Assembly: GCF_002441695.1 (NCBI RefSeq)
Contig: NZ_JXJW01000006.1
Coordinates: 35,280 to 99,279 of the forward strand
Length of the DNA stretch: 64,000 bases
Reading direction: 5' to 3'
Source: Pseudolactococcus piscium
GTDB taxonomy: Bacteria > Bacillota > Bacilli > Lactobacillales > Streptococcaceae
The position numbers and the translations under genes were made by a program. Shown in pieces: positions 38,751 to 48,400 of the stretch. The notes beneath the pieces are model-generated. The model was not told where the DNA came from, did no database searches, and saw only the letters and a list, made by a program, of their open reading frames with translations. Position 1 is the stretch's first letter, and each line of letters begins with the position of its first letter.

Positions 38751-39602
38751 ATGGTAAAAGAAACTAAGTTTCATCCAATAAATTTCATAATGATTGCGCT
38801 AGGGACAGCAATTTATGCCTTTGGCTTTGTTAACTTTAATATGGCTAACCATCTGGCAGAAGGTGGGGTCAGTGGTTTGACTTTGATTGGTCATGCGCTA
38901 TTTAATATCAATCCGGCCTATTCACAAATTATACTCAATCTACCCTTGTTTGTATTGGGTATTAAAATATTTGGTAAGCGAGGCATGATCTATACCATAC
39001 ATGGGACTGTGTGTTTGTCTGTCTTCATCTGGTTATTTCAGAGGATTACCTTTTCGATCGATATCAGCCATGATATGCTGATTGCGGCCTTACTGGCAGG
39101 TATCTTTGCAGGGATTGGTGGCGGACTGGTATTTCGTTTTGGTGGAACGACGGGTGGGGGTGATATCATCGGCCGCTATGTTGAACAGAAAAAAGGGATT
39201 GCAATAGGTCAAACCTTGTTTATGCTTGACATTCTGATTTTGACTTTATCTTTGAGTTATATCGATATTCAGCATATGATGTATACGGTCATCGCAAGTT
39301 TTGTCTTTAGTCAAGTAGTTGCTGTTGTCCAAAATGGTGGCTATACCGTCCGCGGCATGCTGATCATCAGTGAGCATCACGAAATTATCGCTAGTAAAAT
39401 CATGGCAGAAGTTGACCGGGGTGCGACTTATCTTAAGGCAGAAGGGGTCTATTCAGGCCAAGATAAAAAAGTGATTTATGTTGTGCTAAGTCCAACGCAA
39501 GTACTTGCTGTCAAAGCTATCTTATCAGAGATTGATCCAGATGCTTTTGTCTCGATTATCAATGTTCATGAGGTAATTGGTAGTGGGTTTACTTCTGAAT
39601 GA
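38751..39602 (+). CDS. YitT-family membrane protein (copy 2)
   Basis: This 283-residue paralogue of the preceding gene has the same layout: a multi-pass YitT domain (GLVFRFGGTTGGGDIIGRYV) and a C-terminal DUF2179 domain (RGMLIISEHHEIIASKIMAE). The ATG at 38751 is chosen because GGAGAAGTAGG precedes it; the in-frame GTG at 38700 lies within the terminator hairpin. Separation by that terminator suggests independent expression. Function unknown. Confidence 0.87.
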   Translation: MVKETKFHPINFIMIALGTAIYAFGFVNFNMANHLAEGGVSGLTLIGHALFNINPAYSQIILNLPLFVLGIKIFGKRGMIYTIHGTVCLSVFIWLFQRITFSIDISHDMLIAALLAGIFAGIGGGLVFRFGGTTGGGDIIGRYVEQKKGIAIGQTLFMLDILILTLSLSYIDIQHMMYTVIASFVFSQVVAVVQNGGYTVRGMLIISEHHEIIASKIMAEVDRGATYLKAEGVYSGQDKKVIYVVLSPTQVLAVKAILSEIDPDAFVSIINVHEVIGSGFTSE

Positions 39603-39666
39603 GTGTAGCCAATCCTATTTTTAAGATGATAGGTGCTATAAATTGATCACATGATATAGGACATTT

Positions 39667-39700
39667 AAAAGCCTCGCGTATGACTAACGAGAGGCTTTTA
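39667..39700. terminator. Terminator after the second YitT gene
   Basis: AAAAGCCTC (39667-39675) pairs with GAGGCTTTT (39691-39699) around a 15-base loop; the right arm ends in T. Confidence 0.7.
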
Positions 39701-39719
39701 GTGTGTTCAAAAATAAATA

Positions 39720-39752
39720 AAAAAACCGTTGATTGCTAGATCAAAGGTTTTC
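39720..39752 (-). terminator. Terminator of hslO-dusB
   Basis: On the minus strand AAAACC pairs with GGTTTT, with an inner TTGAT/ATCAA, followed by a T-rich run. It begins within the last codons of dusB. Confidence 0.65.
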
Positions 39753-40730
39753 TAAATAGGTATCAAATATACCAAACATGTCAAGAGAGTTATTCGCCTG
39801 ATTAATGGCTTGCTTCACTTTTGCTGCACGAGGTGCACCTTTTAAATAATAGGCAGCATGCTGGCGAAACTCACGCGCGCCATTTTCATCACCTTTTAGT
39901 AAGGCTAAACGTGTCAAATGGACTTTAGCAGTCTCAATTTTTTCAAAAACTGTCGGTTCGGGCATTTCCTCGCCAGTTTCAAGAAAATGAGTTGTTCGCT
40001 TCAGCATCCAAGGATTGCCCAAGGCTGCTCTGCCAATCATCACGGCATCGACCCCAGTTTCGTCTAACATTCTTTTGGCATCTGCAGGTGTCTTCACATC
40101 ACCGTTACCGATAAAAGGAATGGTCATGTGACTTGCAACTTTTGCTAGAATATCCCAATCAGCATGGCCTTCATACATTTGCGCACGAGTTCGTCCATGC
40201 ATGGCAACCGCACCAGCACCAGCTTTTTCGGCTGCTAAGGCATTCTCCACAGGGAAGAGATGATCATTATCCCAACCCGTTCGCATTTTAACCGTTACTG
40301 GGAGGTCAATGGCAGATGCGACAGCAGACACGACATCATAAATCTTATTTGGATCAAGGAGTAAGCGCGATCCGGATTCGTTTTTTGTCACTTTTGGCAC
40401 GGGGCAGCCCATGTTGATATCAATGATATCAGCAGTCGTATGTGCCTCGACAAATTTAGCAGCCTCGACCAAGGTAGTAGCATCACCACCAAAAATTTGA
40501 ATGGATAATGGATTTGGTATGCCATCAAAATCAAGCATAGACAAGGTTTTGGTATTGCGATGCTCAATTCCTTTGTCAGAAATCATCTCAGTTACGACCA
40601 GCCCAGCTCCAAACTCTTTTGCTAAGCTCAAAAATGCTTTATTTGAAATGCCAGCCATAGGTGCTAGCACGATTCTTTTGTTTATGTCGACATCGCCAAT
40701 TTTCCAGGGCGTCGTATAGTTATTCGTCAT
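39741..40730 (-). CDS. dusB: tRNA-dihydrouridine synthase (DusB)
   Basis: This 329-residue FMN enzyme reduces specific uridines in the tRNA D-loop. It has LAPMAGISNKAF near the N-terminus, the catalytic Cys in INMGCPVPKVTKNESGSRLL, VKMRTGWD, HGRTRAQMYEG and GNGDV. The start overlaps the end of hslO by 11 bases, giving the conserved hslO-dusB pair. Intact; its terminator starts within the last codons. Confidence 0.95.
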   Translation of the reverse strand: MTNNYTTPWKIGDVDINKRIVLAPMAGISNKAFLSLAKEFGAGLVVTEMISDKGIEHRNTKTLSMLDFDGIPNPLSIQIFGGDATTLVEAAKFVEAHTTADIIDINMGCPVPKVTKNESGSRLLLDPNKIYDVVSAVASAIDLPVTVKMRTGWDNDHLFPVENALAAEKAGAGAVAMHGRTRAQMYEGHADWDILAKVASHMTIPFIGNGDVKTPADAKRMLDETGVDAVMIGRAALGNPWMLKRTTHFLETGEEMPEPTVFEKIETAKVHLTRLALLKGDENGAREFRQHAAYYLKGAPRAAKVKQAINQANNSLDMFGIFDTYLENL

Positions 40731-41592
40731 TTTTTATCAGTTCTTTCAAATTATTTTCAGAAAAATCATAGACTGTCTCGCAGAACTGACAAATAATTTC
40801 AGCACCATGATTTTCAGTGATTAAACTTTCTATTTCAGTTTTACCGAGACTTTTGATGCCATCAGAAAAACGGTCTCTTGAGCAGTCGCAGTGGAAAGCT
40901 AGGGCAGATTCTTCAAGTATCTTGTACTGGTCTTGTCCATAGATAGCATCTAAGATTGCTTTAGAATGGTCATGAGAGCATAAGAGGTTAGAGATAGCCG
41001 GCATGGCTTGAATTCTAGCTTCAAGTGCTGCTATTTCAGCATCAGGTGCATCAGGCATGACTTGTACTAAAAAGCCACCTGCTACTTTGACCGTTTCATC
41101 TTCATTTAATAAAACGTTAAGGCCGATAGCTGAGGGTGTCTGTTCAGACGTCGTTAGATAATAGGCCAAGTCTTCCCCGATTTCTCCAGAAATTAAGGGT
41201 GTTTGACCAGTATAAGGGGTTTTAAGCCCCATGTCTTTGACAACCGAAAACCAGCCTTGACCGACGACATCACCAACTAAAACTTCGCCAGTTGACCCGC
41301 GTTTGTAGTCAACATTTGGTTCTTTAATATAGCCTTTGACATTACCACGTGTATCCGCAACGGCTATCATCATCGTAATTGCCCCGTTACTTTGGACACG
41401 TACAGTAATCGTGTCATCTCCTTTTTGATTGGCACCTAATATTTGCGCAGCAATCAAGGTACGACCCAGTGCAACGGTTGAACTAGACCAGGTTTTATGT
41501 CGTGTTTGTGCCTCAGCTACTGTTTGTGTTGCATCCAGTGCATAGGCTCTAAAATAACCATCATTTGATAGTGTCTTGATAATCTTATCCAT
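40720..41592 (-). CDS. hslO: Redox-regulated chaperone Hsp33
   Basis: The 290-residue protein (starting MDKIIKTLSNDGYFRAYALD) becomes an active holdase when its zinc cysteines oxidise. The four cysteines are at the C-terminus as HCDCSRDR and CQFCETVYDF, the standard CxC/CxxC arrangement. The ATG at 41592 is preferred over one at 41634: minus-strand GGAGG precedes it and homologues start there. It protects cytosolic proteins during combined heat and oxidative stress. Confidence 0.95.
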   Translation of the reverse strand: MDKIIKTLSNDGYFRAYALDATQTVAEAQTRHKTWSSSTVALGRTLIAAQILGANQKGDDTITVRVQSNGAITMMIAVADTRGNVKGYIKEPNVDYKRGSTGEVLVGDVVGQGWFSVVKDMGLKTPYTGQTPLISGEIGEDLAYYLTTSEQTPSAIGLNVLLNEDETVKVAGGFLVQVMPDAPDAEIAALEARIQAMPAISNLLCSHDHSKAILDAIYGQDQYKILEESALAFHCDCSRDRFSDGIKSLGKTEIESLITENHGAEIICQFCETVYDFSENNLKELIKNDE

Positions 41593-41675
41593 AGCCTCCA
41601 TTTTATCATAAAAGTGCTTGAACTGCAGAAGCATTGACTGACAAAATAGACTAAATTTTGTTCAGTAAAAAATTT

Positions 41676-41704
41676 TTGACATCGTATGTTTTGTCGTGTA
41701 TAAT
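41676..41704 (+). promoter_or_regulatory. Consensus promoter of the LPXTG adhesin gene
   Basis: TTGACA (41676-41681), exactly 17 bases, TATAAT (41699-41704), both hexamers perfect. It is one of the strongest-looking promoters in the window. Confidence 0.85.
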
Positions 41705-41765
41705 CCATTAAGGTAGTTTAAGCAATGGTATTATTTATAGATTAAGGCGTTAGAAAAGGAAAAAT

Positions 41766-43553
41766 ATGTTAAGAAAATTAAAGAAGATTAGTCTTAAGGC
41801 TAAAACATGGCTACTGTTAGGCATTGTTTTATTCTCAGCAATGAATGTAAGTGCTATAGTAGATGCGGCGACATCAAATACTAAGGATTGGGGAGATCAA
41901 TTTGTTACAAAAGCTGAATTGAGAGACAAAAATCATAATCCTAAGACAGATTTTGGCATTTATGATGATATGGAAACACATTGGGAGTTTCTTATCAAAG
42001 CAGGTACCGGTATTCAATCCGGAGATACAATGACCATCAAAAATCCAGAGGTCTTGACTTTACAAGCTGATTTGACTTTTGCTATTAAGGATAGTAGCGG
42101 TAACGTAATTGGGAATGCATTTGCAAACCATAATACTGGCATCGTTACGATTACTTTTACAGAAGTAGCTGCGGCATCCGGATCACACGATATCGAAGGA
42201 CACTTTGATATGTGGGTACATTGGGATAAGACAAAAGTCAAGGAAGATACCGATGTCTCTCTAAACTGGGGAACGGTTGGTGAGTCAATTATTTTTATCA
42301 ATCCAAGTGGTAATGGCAAGCCAGATGATGATGAGGGTCTCCATAAATGGGGAAGTGTAGATGCAAATGATCCAAGCCTGATTCATTGGACTGTTAGAGT
42401 GAATTATTCCAAAACAGCAATCAAAAATGCTGTTTATACAGATAATGTTGGTCCCAATCAAGAACTAGTGACGGATTCAATTTCAGGCTACCATGTCGCT
42501 TCTTTTGATAGTAATTGGAATGCTGTACCAGGTACTTATATCTCTAGTGAAAGTATAACAGAGGCTGATAAGTCGCATTTTTCGGTTAAATTTGAAGACT
42601 TAACAGATTGTGTTTATCTTGACTATGATACGCGAGCAACTGATGGTGGCTATGCCTTAAACTACCAAAACTCAGGAACTTTATCTGGTGACAATATTGA
42701 GAGCAGACTTGTTGATGTTTATACACCAAATAGTGGTGGCGGTGGCGGAGGAGATATGACTGTTTCCGTAGCCGGTAAGAAAACATGGATAGACGATAAT
42801 AATTCTCAAAATGCAAGACCAGATGCGATTACAGTTGAACTGTATCAAAATAATGAAAAGATAGATGCAAAAGTTGTTACAGCATCTGATAACTGGATGT
42901 ACAAGTTTAATGCACGGCCAAAATTTGATACAAATAATCAGACCTATCAATACTCGGTTAAAGAAGTTCCTGTAAATGGCTATACGTCCGATATAGTGGG
43001 ATATGATATCACCAATACATATACTGATTTACCAGTAATACCGGATGTCTCTGCCAAGTTGAGCGCAAAAAAAGTATTGACAGGAAAAATACTGACAGCT
43101 GATGCTTTTAGTTTTGAATTGCGAGATGTAGACGGCAATGTGTTGCAAACAAAGTCAAATGATAGTCAAGGTGCAATTAGTTTTGACAGCATCAACTATA
43201 GTCAACCAGGTACTTACCAATACACGATAAATGAAGTAAAGGGTAATGCGTCTGGCATGACTTATGACGACCATAGTATTAAGGCAACAGTGGTTGTTAC
43301 ATTGGAACATAATCAATTATTAGCCGTGGTGACTTATGATGGCAATCAAACTTTTAACAATAGTTACCTACCCACACCCGCAGTTAATCCAGATTTACCA
43401 ACGCCAGTTGCCCCAGCGACAAAAACGCCAGCTGATCCTAGCGTAGCATTACCGGCAACGGGAGAAGAAAAAGGAATGTTAGCTATTGTTCTAGGAATTA
43501 TCATGATCTTAACAATAGGTTACGTCTATTTTGAAAGAAAAAAATCTAACTAA
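41766..43553 (+). CDS. LPXTG-anchored surface adhesin with Cna-B-like domains
   Basis: This 595-residue secreted protein has a signal peptide of about 35 residues. An N-terminal adhesive region (about 36-320) resembles the N1/N2 ligand-binding domains of collagen-binding or Sdr-type MSCRAMMs. A short Gly6 linker, a Cna-B domain (about 330-418, KKTWIDDNNSQNARPDAITV) and a pilin isopeptide-linker domain (about 424-535, SAKKVLTGK ... YTINEVKG) follow. A Pro-rich spacer, LPATG (562-566), a hydrophobic segment and the charged tail ERKKSN end the protein. Sortase A should anchor it to peptidoglycan. Ligand unknown. Confidence 0.9.
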   Translation: MLRKLKKISLKAKTWLLLGIVLFSAMNVSAIVDAATSNTKDWGDQFVTKAELRDKNHNPKTDFGIYDDMETHWEFLIKAGTGIQSGDTMTIKNPEVLTLQADLTFAIKDSSGNVIGNAFANHNTGIVTITFTEVAAASGSHDIEGHFDMWVHWDKTKVKEDTDVSLNWGTVGESIIFINPSGNGKPDDDEGLHKWGSVDANDPSLIHWTVRVNYSKTAIKNAVYTDNVGPNQELVTDSISGYHVASFDSNWNAVPGTYISSESITEADKSHFSVKFEDLTDCVYLDYDTRATDGGYALNYQNSGTLSGDNIESRLVDVYTPNSGGGGGGDMTVSVAGKKTWIDDNNSQNARPDAITVELYQNNEKIDAKVVTASDNWMYKFNARPKFDTNNQTYQYSVKEVPVNGYTSDIVGYDITNTYTDLPVIPDVSAKLSAKKVLTGKILTADAFSFELRDVDGNVLQTKSNDSQGAISFDSINYSQPGTYQYTINEVKGNASGMTYDDHSIKATVVVTLEHNQLLAVVTYDGNQTFNNSYLPTPAVNPDLPTPVAPATKTPADPSVALPATGEEKGMLAIVLGIIMILTIGYVYFERKKSN

Positions 43554-43696
43554 TAAAGTTATCTGATTTTTATGAGTCAGTCAAGAAAATGTTTAGTAAG
43601 CAATAAAGCGACTAAGCATTTTTTTGTAACGCATAATCTAGGGGTGTAAAATGTGATCGGGTGGATGCATTCATTCATTATAAAAGAAATTAAAAA

Positions 43697-43719
43697 TAGC
43701 AACCCTTTATGGGTTGCTA
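43697..43719 (-). terminator. Terminator of murE
   Basis: TAGCAACCC (43697-43705) and GGGTTGCTA (43711-43719) pair perfectly. Read on the minus strand the hairpin is followed by TTTTTAATTT, so it mainly serves murE; the plus side is less T-rich. Confidence 0.7.
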
Positions 43720-43775
43720 CTTAATATCGTATCTTGTAATTCATCGTTTAATCAGGCATTATCTTGTACGTCTTG

Positions 43776-45212
43776 TCATGATAAGTACTTTTCAGCAATT
43801 TTCTTATCACCTGCATAAGGGGTGTGAACGCCATTCACTATCTGATAAGCATCGACCCCTTTGCCAGCTATGATAACGGCATCATTAGGACCAGATGTTT
43901 GCTGCAAGGCAGTTTGAATTGCGACTTCACGGTCGATAATAATCGAGATATCACGGTCGATAAAACTCGCAATTTCTTTAGCAATAGCTGCCGGGTCCTC
44001 AAAGTTTGGATCATCTGCTGTTAAAATGACATTGAGATTCGGCAAGCCATTTAAAAGCTCCCCTATCCCTTGTCTACGGCTTTCGCCTTTATTACCAGTC
44101 GTCCCGATGATGACTGTGACTTGACCGGTTTGATGTGGGAGCACGACATTAATTAGTTTGTCTAGGCTATCTGCATTATGGGCATAATCTACAAAAACTT
44201 TGGCACCATTTGCTTGCTTGATCACTTCCATACGGCCTGGTACCGTTGTTTTGGCAATACCTTTCTTGATATCGGACATCTCAGCTCCTAGTTGTAGGGC
44301 AGAGAGTGCAGCTGCTACAGCGTTCTCTTGGTTGAAGTGGCCAATCAGCTGGATATCAAATATTTGGTCTAGTGCTTGGAAACTGAAGGCCTTAGATTGG
44401 GTGATTGGGTGGGTAGAATTGTCGCCATAAAATGCATGATCACAAGTTAACTCAGACTTGATAAAATCGAAGTGATCCATTTCAGCATTGACAACAGCAA
44501 ACCGTGAATTTGCGAGTAATTGGCGCTTGCAGTAGAAGTAATCTTCAAACGTCGGGTGCTCGATCGGTCCGATGTGATCGGGAGAGATATTTAGGAAGAC
44601 ACCAACATCGAAGGTCAAGCCATAGACTCGAGCTGTTTTATAGGCCTGAGAAGAGACCTCCATGACCAGGTGTGTCATACCGTTACGAACGGCTTCGCGC
44701 ATCATGCGAAACAGGTCGATGCTTTCAGGTGTTGTTAGTTGTGACTTGAAAAAGGTTTTGCCATCTAGTGTTGTATCCATCGTTGAAAACATGGCGGTCT
44801 TATGGTTATTATGCACATCTAGAATATTTTTGGCAAAATAAGCTGCAGTCGTCTTGCCCTTTGTTCCTGTGAATGCCAATGTTTTAAGGTCATCTTGGGG
44901 GTTACCGTAGAAGGCCATGGCGATCAAACTCATGGCATGTTTGACATCATTGACAATAATCGCAGGGATGCCAACTTCATAGTCTGTCTCAGAAATATAA
45001 AAGGGAATGGCTAAATCAGCTAAGAATGCGCGTTTAAATTGGCTACCTTTGGCGAAAAAAAGGGTCTTTGAAGCGACCTCTCGGCTATCATATGAAAGGC
45101 TATCAAAAATAAAATCAGTCTGTTCAGTGTTAAAATAAGTGCCATCTATCAGGATATCGCGGAAATTATGATCATTTTTCAGGATAGTTACAACAGTTTT
45201 CAAAGTTATCAT
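43776..45212 (-). CDS. murE: UDP-MurNAc-tripeptide synthetase (L-lysine type MurE)
   Basis: This 478-residue Mur ligase adds the third amino acid to the peptidoglycan stem peptide. The ATP loop is GTKGKTT (residues 116-122), with LVMEVSSQA and [11 protein letters not shown] further on. The amino-acid recognition site reads DDPN ([11 protein letters not shown]), as in lysine-adding enzymes, where diaminopimelate-adding enzymes have DNPR. An extended -10 (minus TGATATAAT) ends 6 bases before the ATG, so the mRNA is probably leaderless. Confidence 0.95.
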   Translation of the reverse strand: MITLKTVVTILKNDHNFRDILIDGTYFNTEQTDFIFDSLSYDSREVASKTLFFAKGSQFKRAFLADLAIPFYISETDYEVGIPAIIVNDVKHAMSLIAMAFYGNPQDDLKTLAFTGTKGKTTAAYFAKNILDVHNNHKTAMFSTMDTTLDGKTFFKSQLTTPESIDLFRMMREAVRNGMTHLVMEVSSQAYKTARVYGLTFDVGVFLNISPDHIGPIEHPTFEDYFYCKRQLLANSRFAVVNAEMDHFDFIKSELTCDHAFYGDNSTHPITQSKAFSFQALDQIFDIQLIGHFNQENAVAAALSALQLGAEMSDIKKGIAKTTVPGRMEVIKQANGAKVFVDYAHNADSLDKLINVVLPHQTGQVTVIIGTTGNKGESRRQGIGELLNGLPNLNVILTADDPNFEDPAAIAKEIASFIDRDISIIIDREVAIQTALQQTSGPNDAVIIAGKGVDAYQIVNGVHTPYAGDKKIAEKYLS

Positions 45213-45218
45213 AGCTCC

Positions 45219-45227
45219 ATTATATCA
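45219..45227 (-). promoter_or_regulatory. Extended -10 promoter of murE
   Basis: Minus strand TGATATAAT (45227-45219), then GGAGCT and the ATG at 45212; the predicted +1 is the A of the start codon. Confidence 0.6.
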
Positions 45228-45419
45228 TACCTGAATAGTCATGGTGCTTGAGAACAAGATAACGCATACCATTGCTGAAATGTAAGTTAGTTAAAATTAG
45301 TATCCCATCTACTGGCTATTGATGTGAACAGATGCTTTGGTATTATGTCAGTCTATCAAGACAAAATTGCCTTGCCATCGGCATATTTTTGGTAAACTGA
45401 TTAATGAGGAGTAACTTAT

Positions 45420-46253
45420 ATGCCAGAATTACCAGAAGTAGAAACCGTACGTCGCGGGCTTAATAAACTTGTTAGTGGTCAAAAGATAATCTCTGTTGAG
45501 CTTAACTATAACCGGATGATCCAGTCGGAGCTATCAGAATTTTTAGCTTATCTACCAGGCAAGACGATTTTGACTGTTAGCCGTCGTGGCAAGTACTTGT
45601 TGTTTGAGCTAGGGGATAAGACATTGATCAGTCATCTGAGGATGGAAGGCAAGTACCAGCTGTTCCCTAGTGAAGCAGTACCTGATCATAAACATTTTCA
45701 TGCTTTTTTCGCGCTATCAAATGGTCAGACCTTAGTCTATCAAGATGTTAGAAAATTTGGTACGATGGAGCTGGTTGATCAGGGCAAGCTGCTTGCTTTT
45801 TTCAGGGGTAAAAAAATTGGGCCAGAACCAATAGCATCAGAGTTTACCTTAGCACCTTTTCAAGAAAAGCTTGTCAAGAGTACAAAAAAAATTAAACCGT
45901 ATTTACTAGACCAAACCTTAGTAGCAGGACTAGGCAATATCTATGTTGATGAGGTGCTATGGTTGTCTAAAATCCATCCATCAGAAATTGCGAGGAATTT
46001 ATCAAAGAGACAAATTGCAGATTTGAGACAGGCCATCATTTCAGTATTAGACGAGGGTGTCAAGCGAGGCGGGTCTACTATTCGGAGCTATAAAAATGCT
46101 TTGGGGATGGCTGGTACCATGCAAGACAGTCTGAAAGTGTACGCAAAGAAAGATCAGCCTTGTCAAAGATGTGGTAGACCAATCGAAAAATATAAACTTG
46201 CGGGGCGCGGCACGCACTTTTGTCCACACTGTCAACACCTAAAAAAAGGGTGA
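45420..46253 (+). CDS. mutM: Formamidopyrimidine-DNA glycosylase
   Basis: The 277-residue repair enzyme removes oxidised purines such as 8-oxoguanine and nicks the site. It keeps the catalytic N-terminal Pro2-Glu3 (MPELPEVETVRRG), Lys58, the helix-two-turn-helix with VAGLGNIYVDEVL, and the zinc finger CQRC...CPHC with the terminal-loop Arg. Ribosome binding site GAGGAG. It lies upstream of recA, separated by a new promoter. Confidence 0.97.
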   Translation: MPELPEVETVRRGLNKLVSGQKIISVELNYNRMIQSELSEFLAYLPGKTILTVSRRGKYLLFELGDKTLISHLRMEGKYQLFPSEAVPDHKHFHAFFALSNGQTLVYQDVRKFGTMELVDQGKLLAFFRGKKIGPEPIASEFTLAPFQEKLVKSTKKIKPYLLDQTLVAGLGNIYVDEVLWLSKIHPSEIARNLSKRQIADLRQAIISVLDEGVKRGGSTIRSYKNALGMAGTMQDSLKVYAKKDQPCQRCGRPIEKYKLAGRGTHFCPHCQHLKKG

Positions 46254-46303
46254 GAGTTGCGCAATTGATATCGGTTATACGTATATAAAAATAGACAGAA
46301 AAA

Positions 46304-46312
46304 TGGTATAAT
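46304..46312 (+). promoter_or_regulatory. Extended -10 promoter of recA
   Basis: TGGTATAAT (46304-46312) gives a leader of about 108 bases. No LexA/HdiR operator was recognised. Confidence 0.6.
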
Positions 46313-46426
46313 AAGATACTATGGACTTGCGATAAATTCTTGAAAACAGCCTTGCTAGTCGTTAAAAGCAATCCCTGTTCGCGATGAGTTTTAGCGATAG
46401 GTTCACTACTTTAGAGGAGATAAACA

Positions 46427-47596
46427 TTGGCAAAAAAAGTTAAAAAAAATCTAGATGATATTACTAAAAAATTCGGTGATGAGCGTGAAAAAGCACTCAA
46501 TGACGCACTTAAAATTATTGAGAAAGATTTCGGAAAAGGCGCATTGATGCGTCTTGGAGATAAAGCAGAGCAAAAAGTACAAGTCATGAGTTCAGGGTCA
46601 TTGGCTCTTGACATTGCCTTGGGTGTTGGTGGCTATCCTAAAGGACGGATCATTGAGATCTATGGCCCTGAATCTTCAGGTAAAACAACTGTTGCGCTTC
46701 ATGCGGTTGCACAAGCACAAAAAGAAGGTGGGATTGCCGCATTTATCGATGCAGAGCATGCACTTGATCCAGCCTATGCAGCAGCACTTGGCGTTAACAT
46801 AGATGAGTTATTACTATCTCAACCAGACTCTGGGGAGCAAGGTCTTGAAATCGCTGGTAAACTGATTGATTCAGGTGCGATCGATTTAGTGGTTATTGAC
46901 TCAGTAGCTGCACTTGTACCACGTGCCGAAATTGATGGTGAAATCGGTGATTCTCACGTCGGACTGCAAGCGCGTATGATGTCTCAAGCCATGCGTAAAC
47001 TCTCATCATCTATCAATAAAACAAAAACAATCGCGATTTTCATCAACCAATTGCGTGAAAAAGTTGGTGTTATGTTTGGTAGTCCAGAAACAACACCTGG
47101 TGGTCGTGCCTTGAAGTTTTATGCCTCAGTTCGTCTAGATGTCCGTGGTAATACACAGATTAAAGGAACCGGTGAAGATAAAGATACAGCAATGGGTAAA
47201 GAAACTAAGATTAAGGTTGTCAAAAACAAAGTTGCCCCACCATTTAAAGTGGCAGAAGTTGAGATTATGTTTGGTGAGGGGATTTCACAAACAGGAGAAC
47301 TTGTCAAAATTGCAACTGATTTAGACATTATCAAAAAATCTGGTGCTTGGTTTGCTTATAATGATGAAAAAATTGGACAAGGGTCTGAAAAAGCTAAATT
47401 ATACTTAAAAGAGCATCCTGAAGTATTCCAGGAGATAGACCATAAAGTTCGGAAACACTTTGGCTTGATTCCTGAAGCAGCAGCCTCAGATAAATCAAAC
47501 GAAAAACCTGCAGCAAAGGCGACTAAAGAAAAAGCTAAAGTTTCAGAGCCAGAGCTTGTATCACTAGAGTTAGATACGATAGAGATAGAAGAATAA
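46427..47596 (+). CDS. recA: Recombinase RecA
   Basis: The 389-residue strand-exchange ATPase has Walker [10 protein letters not shown] (residues 80-88), Walker [11 protein letters not shown], the [22 protein letters not shown] loop region and an acidic, Ala/Lys-rich C-terminal tail. The start is TTG at 46427 with GAGGAGA ahead. It acts in homologous recombination, transformation and the SOS response. In many relatives recA follows cinA behind pgsA; here it follows mutM and precedes spx. Confidence 0.98.
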   Translation: MAKKVKKNLDDITKKFGDEREKALNDALKIIEKDFGKGALMRLGDKAEQKVQVMSSGSLALDIALGVGGYPKGRIIEIYGPESSGKTTVALHAVAQAQKEGGIAAFIDAEHALDPAYAAALGVNIDELLLSQPDSGEQGLEIAGKLIDSGAIDLVVIDSVAALVPRAEIDGEIGDSHVGLQARMMSQAMRKLSSSINKTKTIAIFINQLREKVGVMFGSPETTPGGRALKFYASVRLDVRGNTQIKGTGEDKDTAMGKETKIKVVKNKVAPPFKVAEVEIMFGEGISQTGELVKIATDLDIIKKSGAWFAYNDEKIGQGSEKAKLYLKEHPEVFQEIDHKVRKHFGLIPEAAASDKSNEKPAAKATKEKAKVSEPELVSLELDTIEIEE

Positions 47597-47639
47597 ATTG
47601 CTCACCAAAATGCAACTTAAATATGAAAAATGAGTAACA

Positions 47640-47670
47640 ATTCCGTAAAAAATGTGATTTTGTACGGAAT
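47640..47670. repeat. Hairpin between recA and spx
   Basis: ATTCCGTA (47640-47647) and TACGGAAT (47663-47670) are perfect arms, extended inward by A-rich/T-rich pairing. No clear T-run follows, and the spx -35 starts 8 bases later, so it may terminate recA or act as an operator for spx. Confidence 0.6.
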
Positions 47671-47677
47671 AGGTCTT

Positions 47678-47704
47678 TTGACTGATGACAAACTGTGCTA
47701 TAAT
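47678..47704 (+). promoter_or_regulatory. Promoter of spx
   Basis: TTGACT (47678-47683), a 15-base spacer and TATAAT (47699-47704) with a TGC extension. Confidence 0.65.
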
Positions 47705-47801
47705 TGGTAACATATAATTAACTTGATCAACTAAAATGAAATTGGATGGTTGACTGGGTATAACTTGATACGCGTTAGCATTATCAGCACGGAGGCAATA
47801 T

Positions 47802-48200
47802 ATGATAACAATTTACACGGCTCCATCATGTACCAGTTGCAAAAAAGCGAAACAATGGTTAGCAGTTCATGACATCTCATATGATGAGAGAAACATTATG
47901 TCGAGCCCTTTATCTACTGATGAAGTCAAGCACATTCTAGAAAAATGTGATGATGGCATTGAATCTTTGATTTCTAACCGAAATCGGTTTGTTAAGTCAT
48001 TGAATGTCGATTTTGAAGAATTGTCTCTTTCTGAGGCTGTTTCGATTATATCTCAAAATCCACAGATTTTGCGTCGCCCAATTATATTGGATGATAAGCG
48101 ACTACATATTGGCTATAATGAAGAAGAAATCCGTGCCTTTCTCCCACGTAATGTTCGTGTCCTTGAAAATGACGGCTTACGCTTACGCGATGCCATCTGA
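47802..48200 (+). CDS. spx: Spx/ArsC-family transcriptional regulator
   Basis: The 132-residue protein has the redox CxxC (Cys10-Thr-Ser-Cys13), the conserved ISNRNRFVKSLNVDFEEL segment, RRPIILDDKRLHIGYNEEEIRAFLPR and a short charged C-terminus. Spx proteins bind the RNA polymerase alpha subunit and redirect transcription under thiol or wall stress. Lactococci carry several paralogues, one of which (TrmA) was linked genetically to recA. Own promoter and terminator. Which paralogue this is cannot be told from sequence alone. Confidence 0.9.
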   Translation: MITIYTAPSCTSCKKAKQWLAVHDISYDERNIMSSPLSTDEVKHILEKCDDGIESLISNRNRFVKSLNVDFEELSLSEAVSIISQNPQILRRPIILDDKRLHIGYNEEEIRAFLPRNVRVLENDGLRLRDAI

Positions 48201-48210
48201 TGTATTGATA

Positions 48211-48240
48211 AAAACCGACCAGTTGATGGCCGGTTTTTTT
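48211..48240 (+). terminator. Terminator of spx
   Basis: AAAACCGACC (48211-48220) pairs with GGCCGGTTTT with one mismatch, followed by further T. Confidence 0.8.
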
Positions 48241-48327
48241 GTACATACTCAAGTCTATGTGCATGCAAAATATTGATACTTGAATAAGGGGAGTCACACA
48301 AATTTGATGCGTCACTTCTCTTTAAGT

Positions 48328-48356
48328 TTGCACTTTATACAATAAAGGGCTATACT
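48328..48356 (+). promoter_or_regulatory. Promoter of the HdeD-like gene
   Basis: TTGCAC (48328-48333), 17 bases, TATACT (48351-48356). Confidence 0.7.
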
Positions 48357-48400
48357 GTCTCTTTGAAGACTAGGTTCACTAAAAAGAAAGGGGTGTCTTT

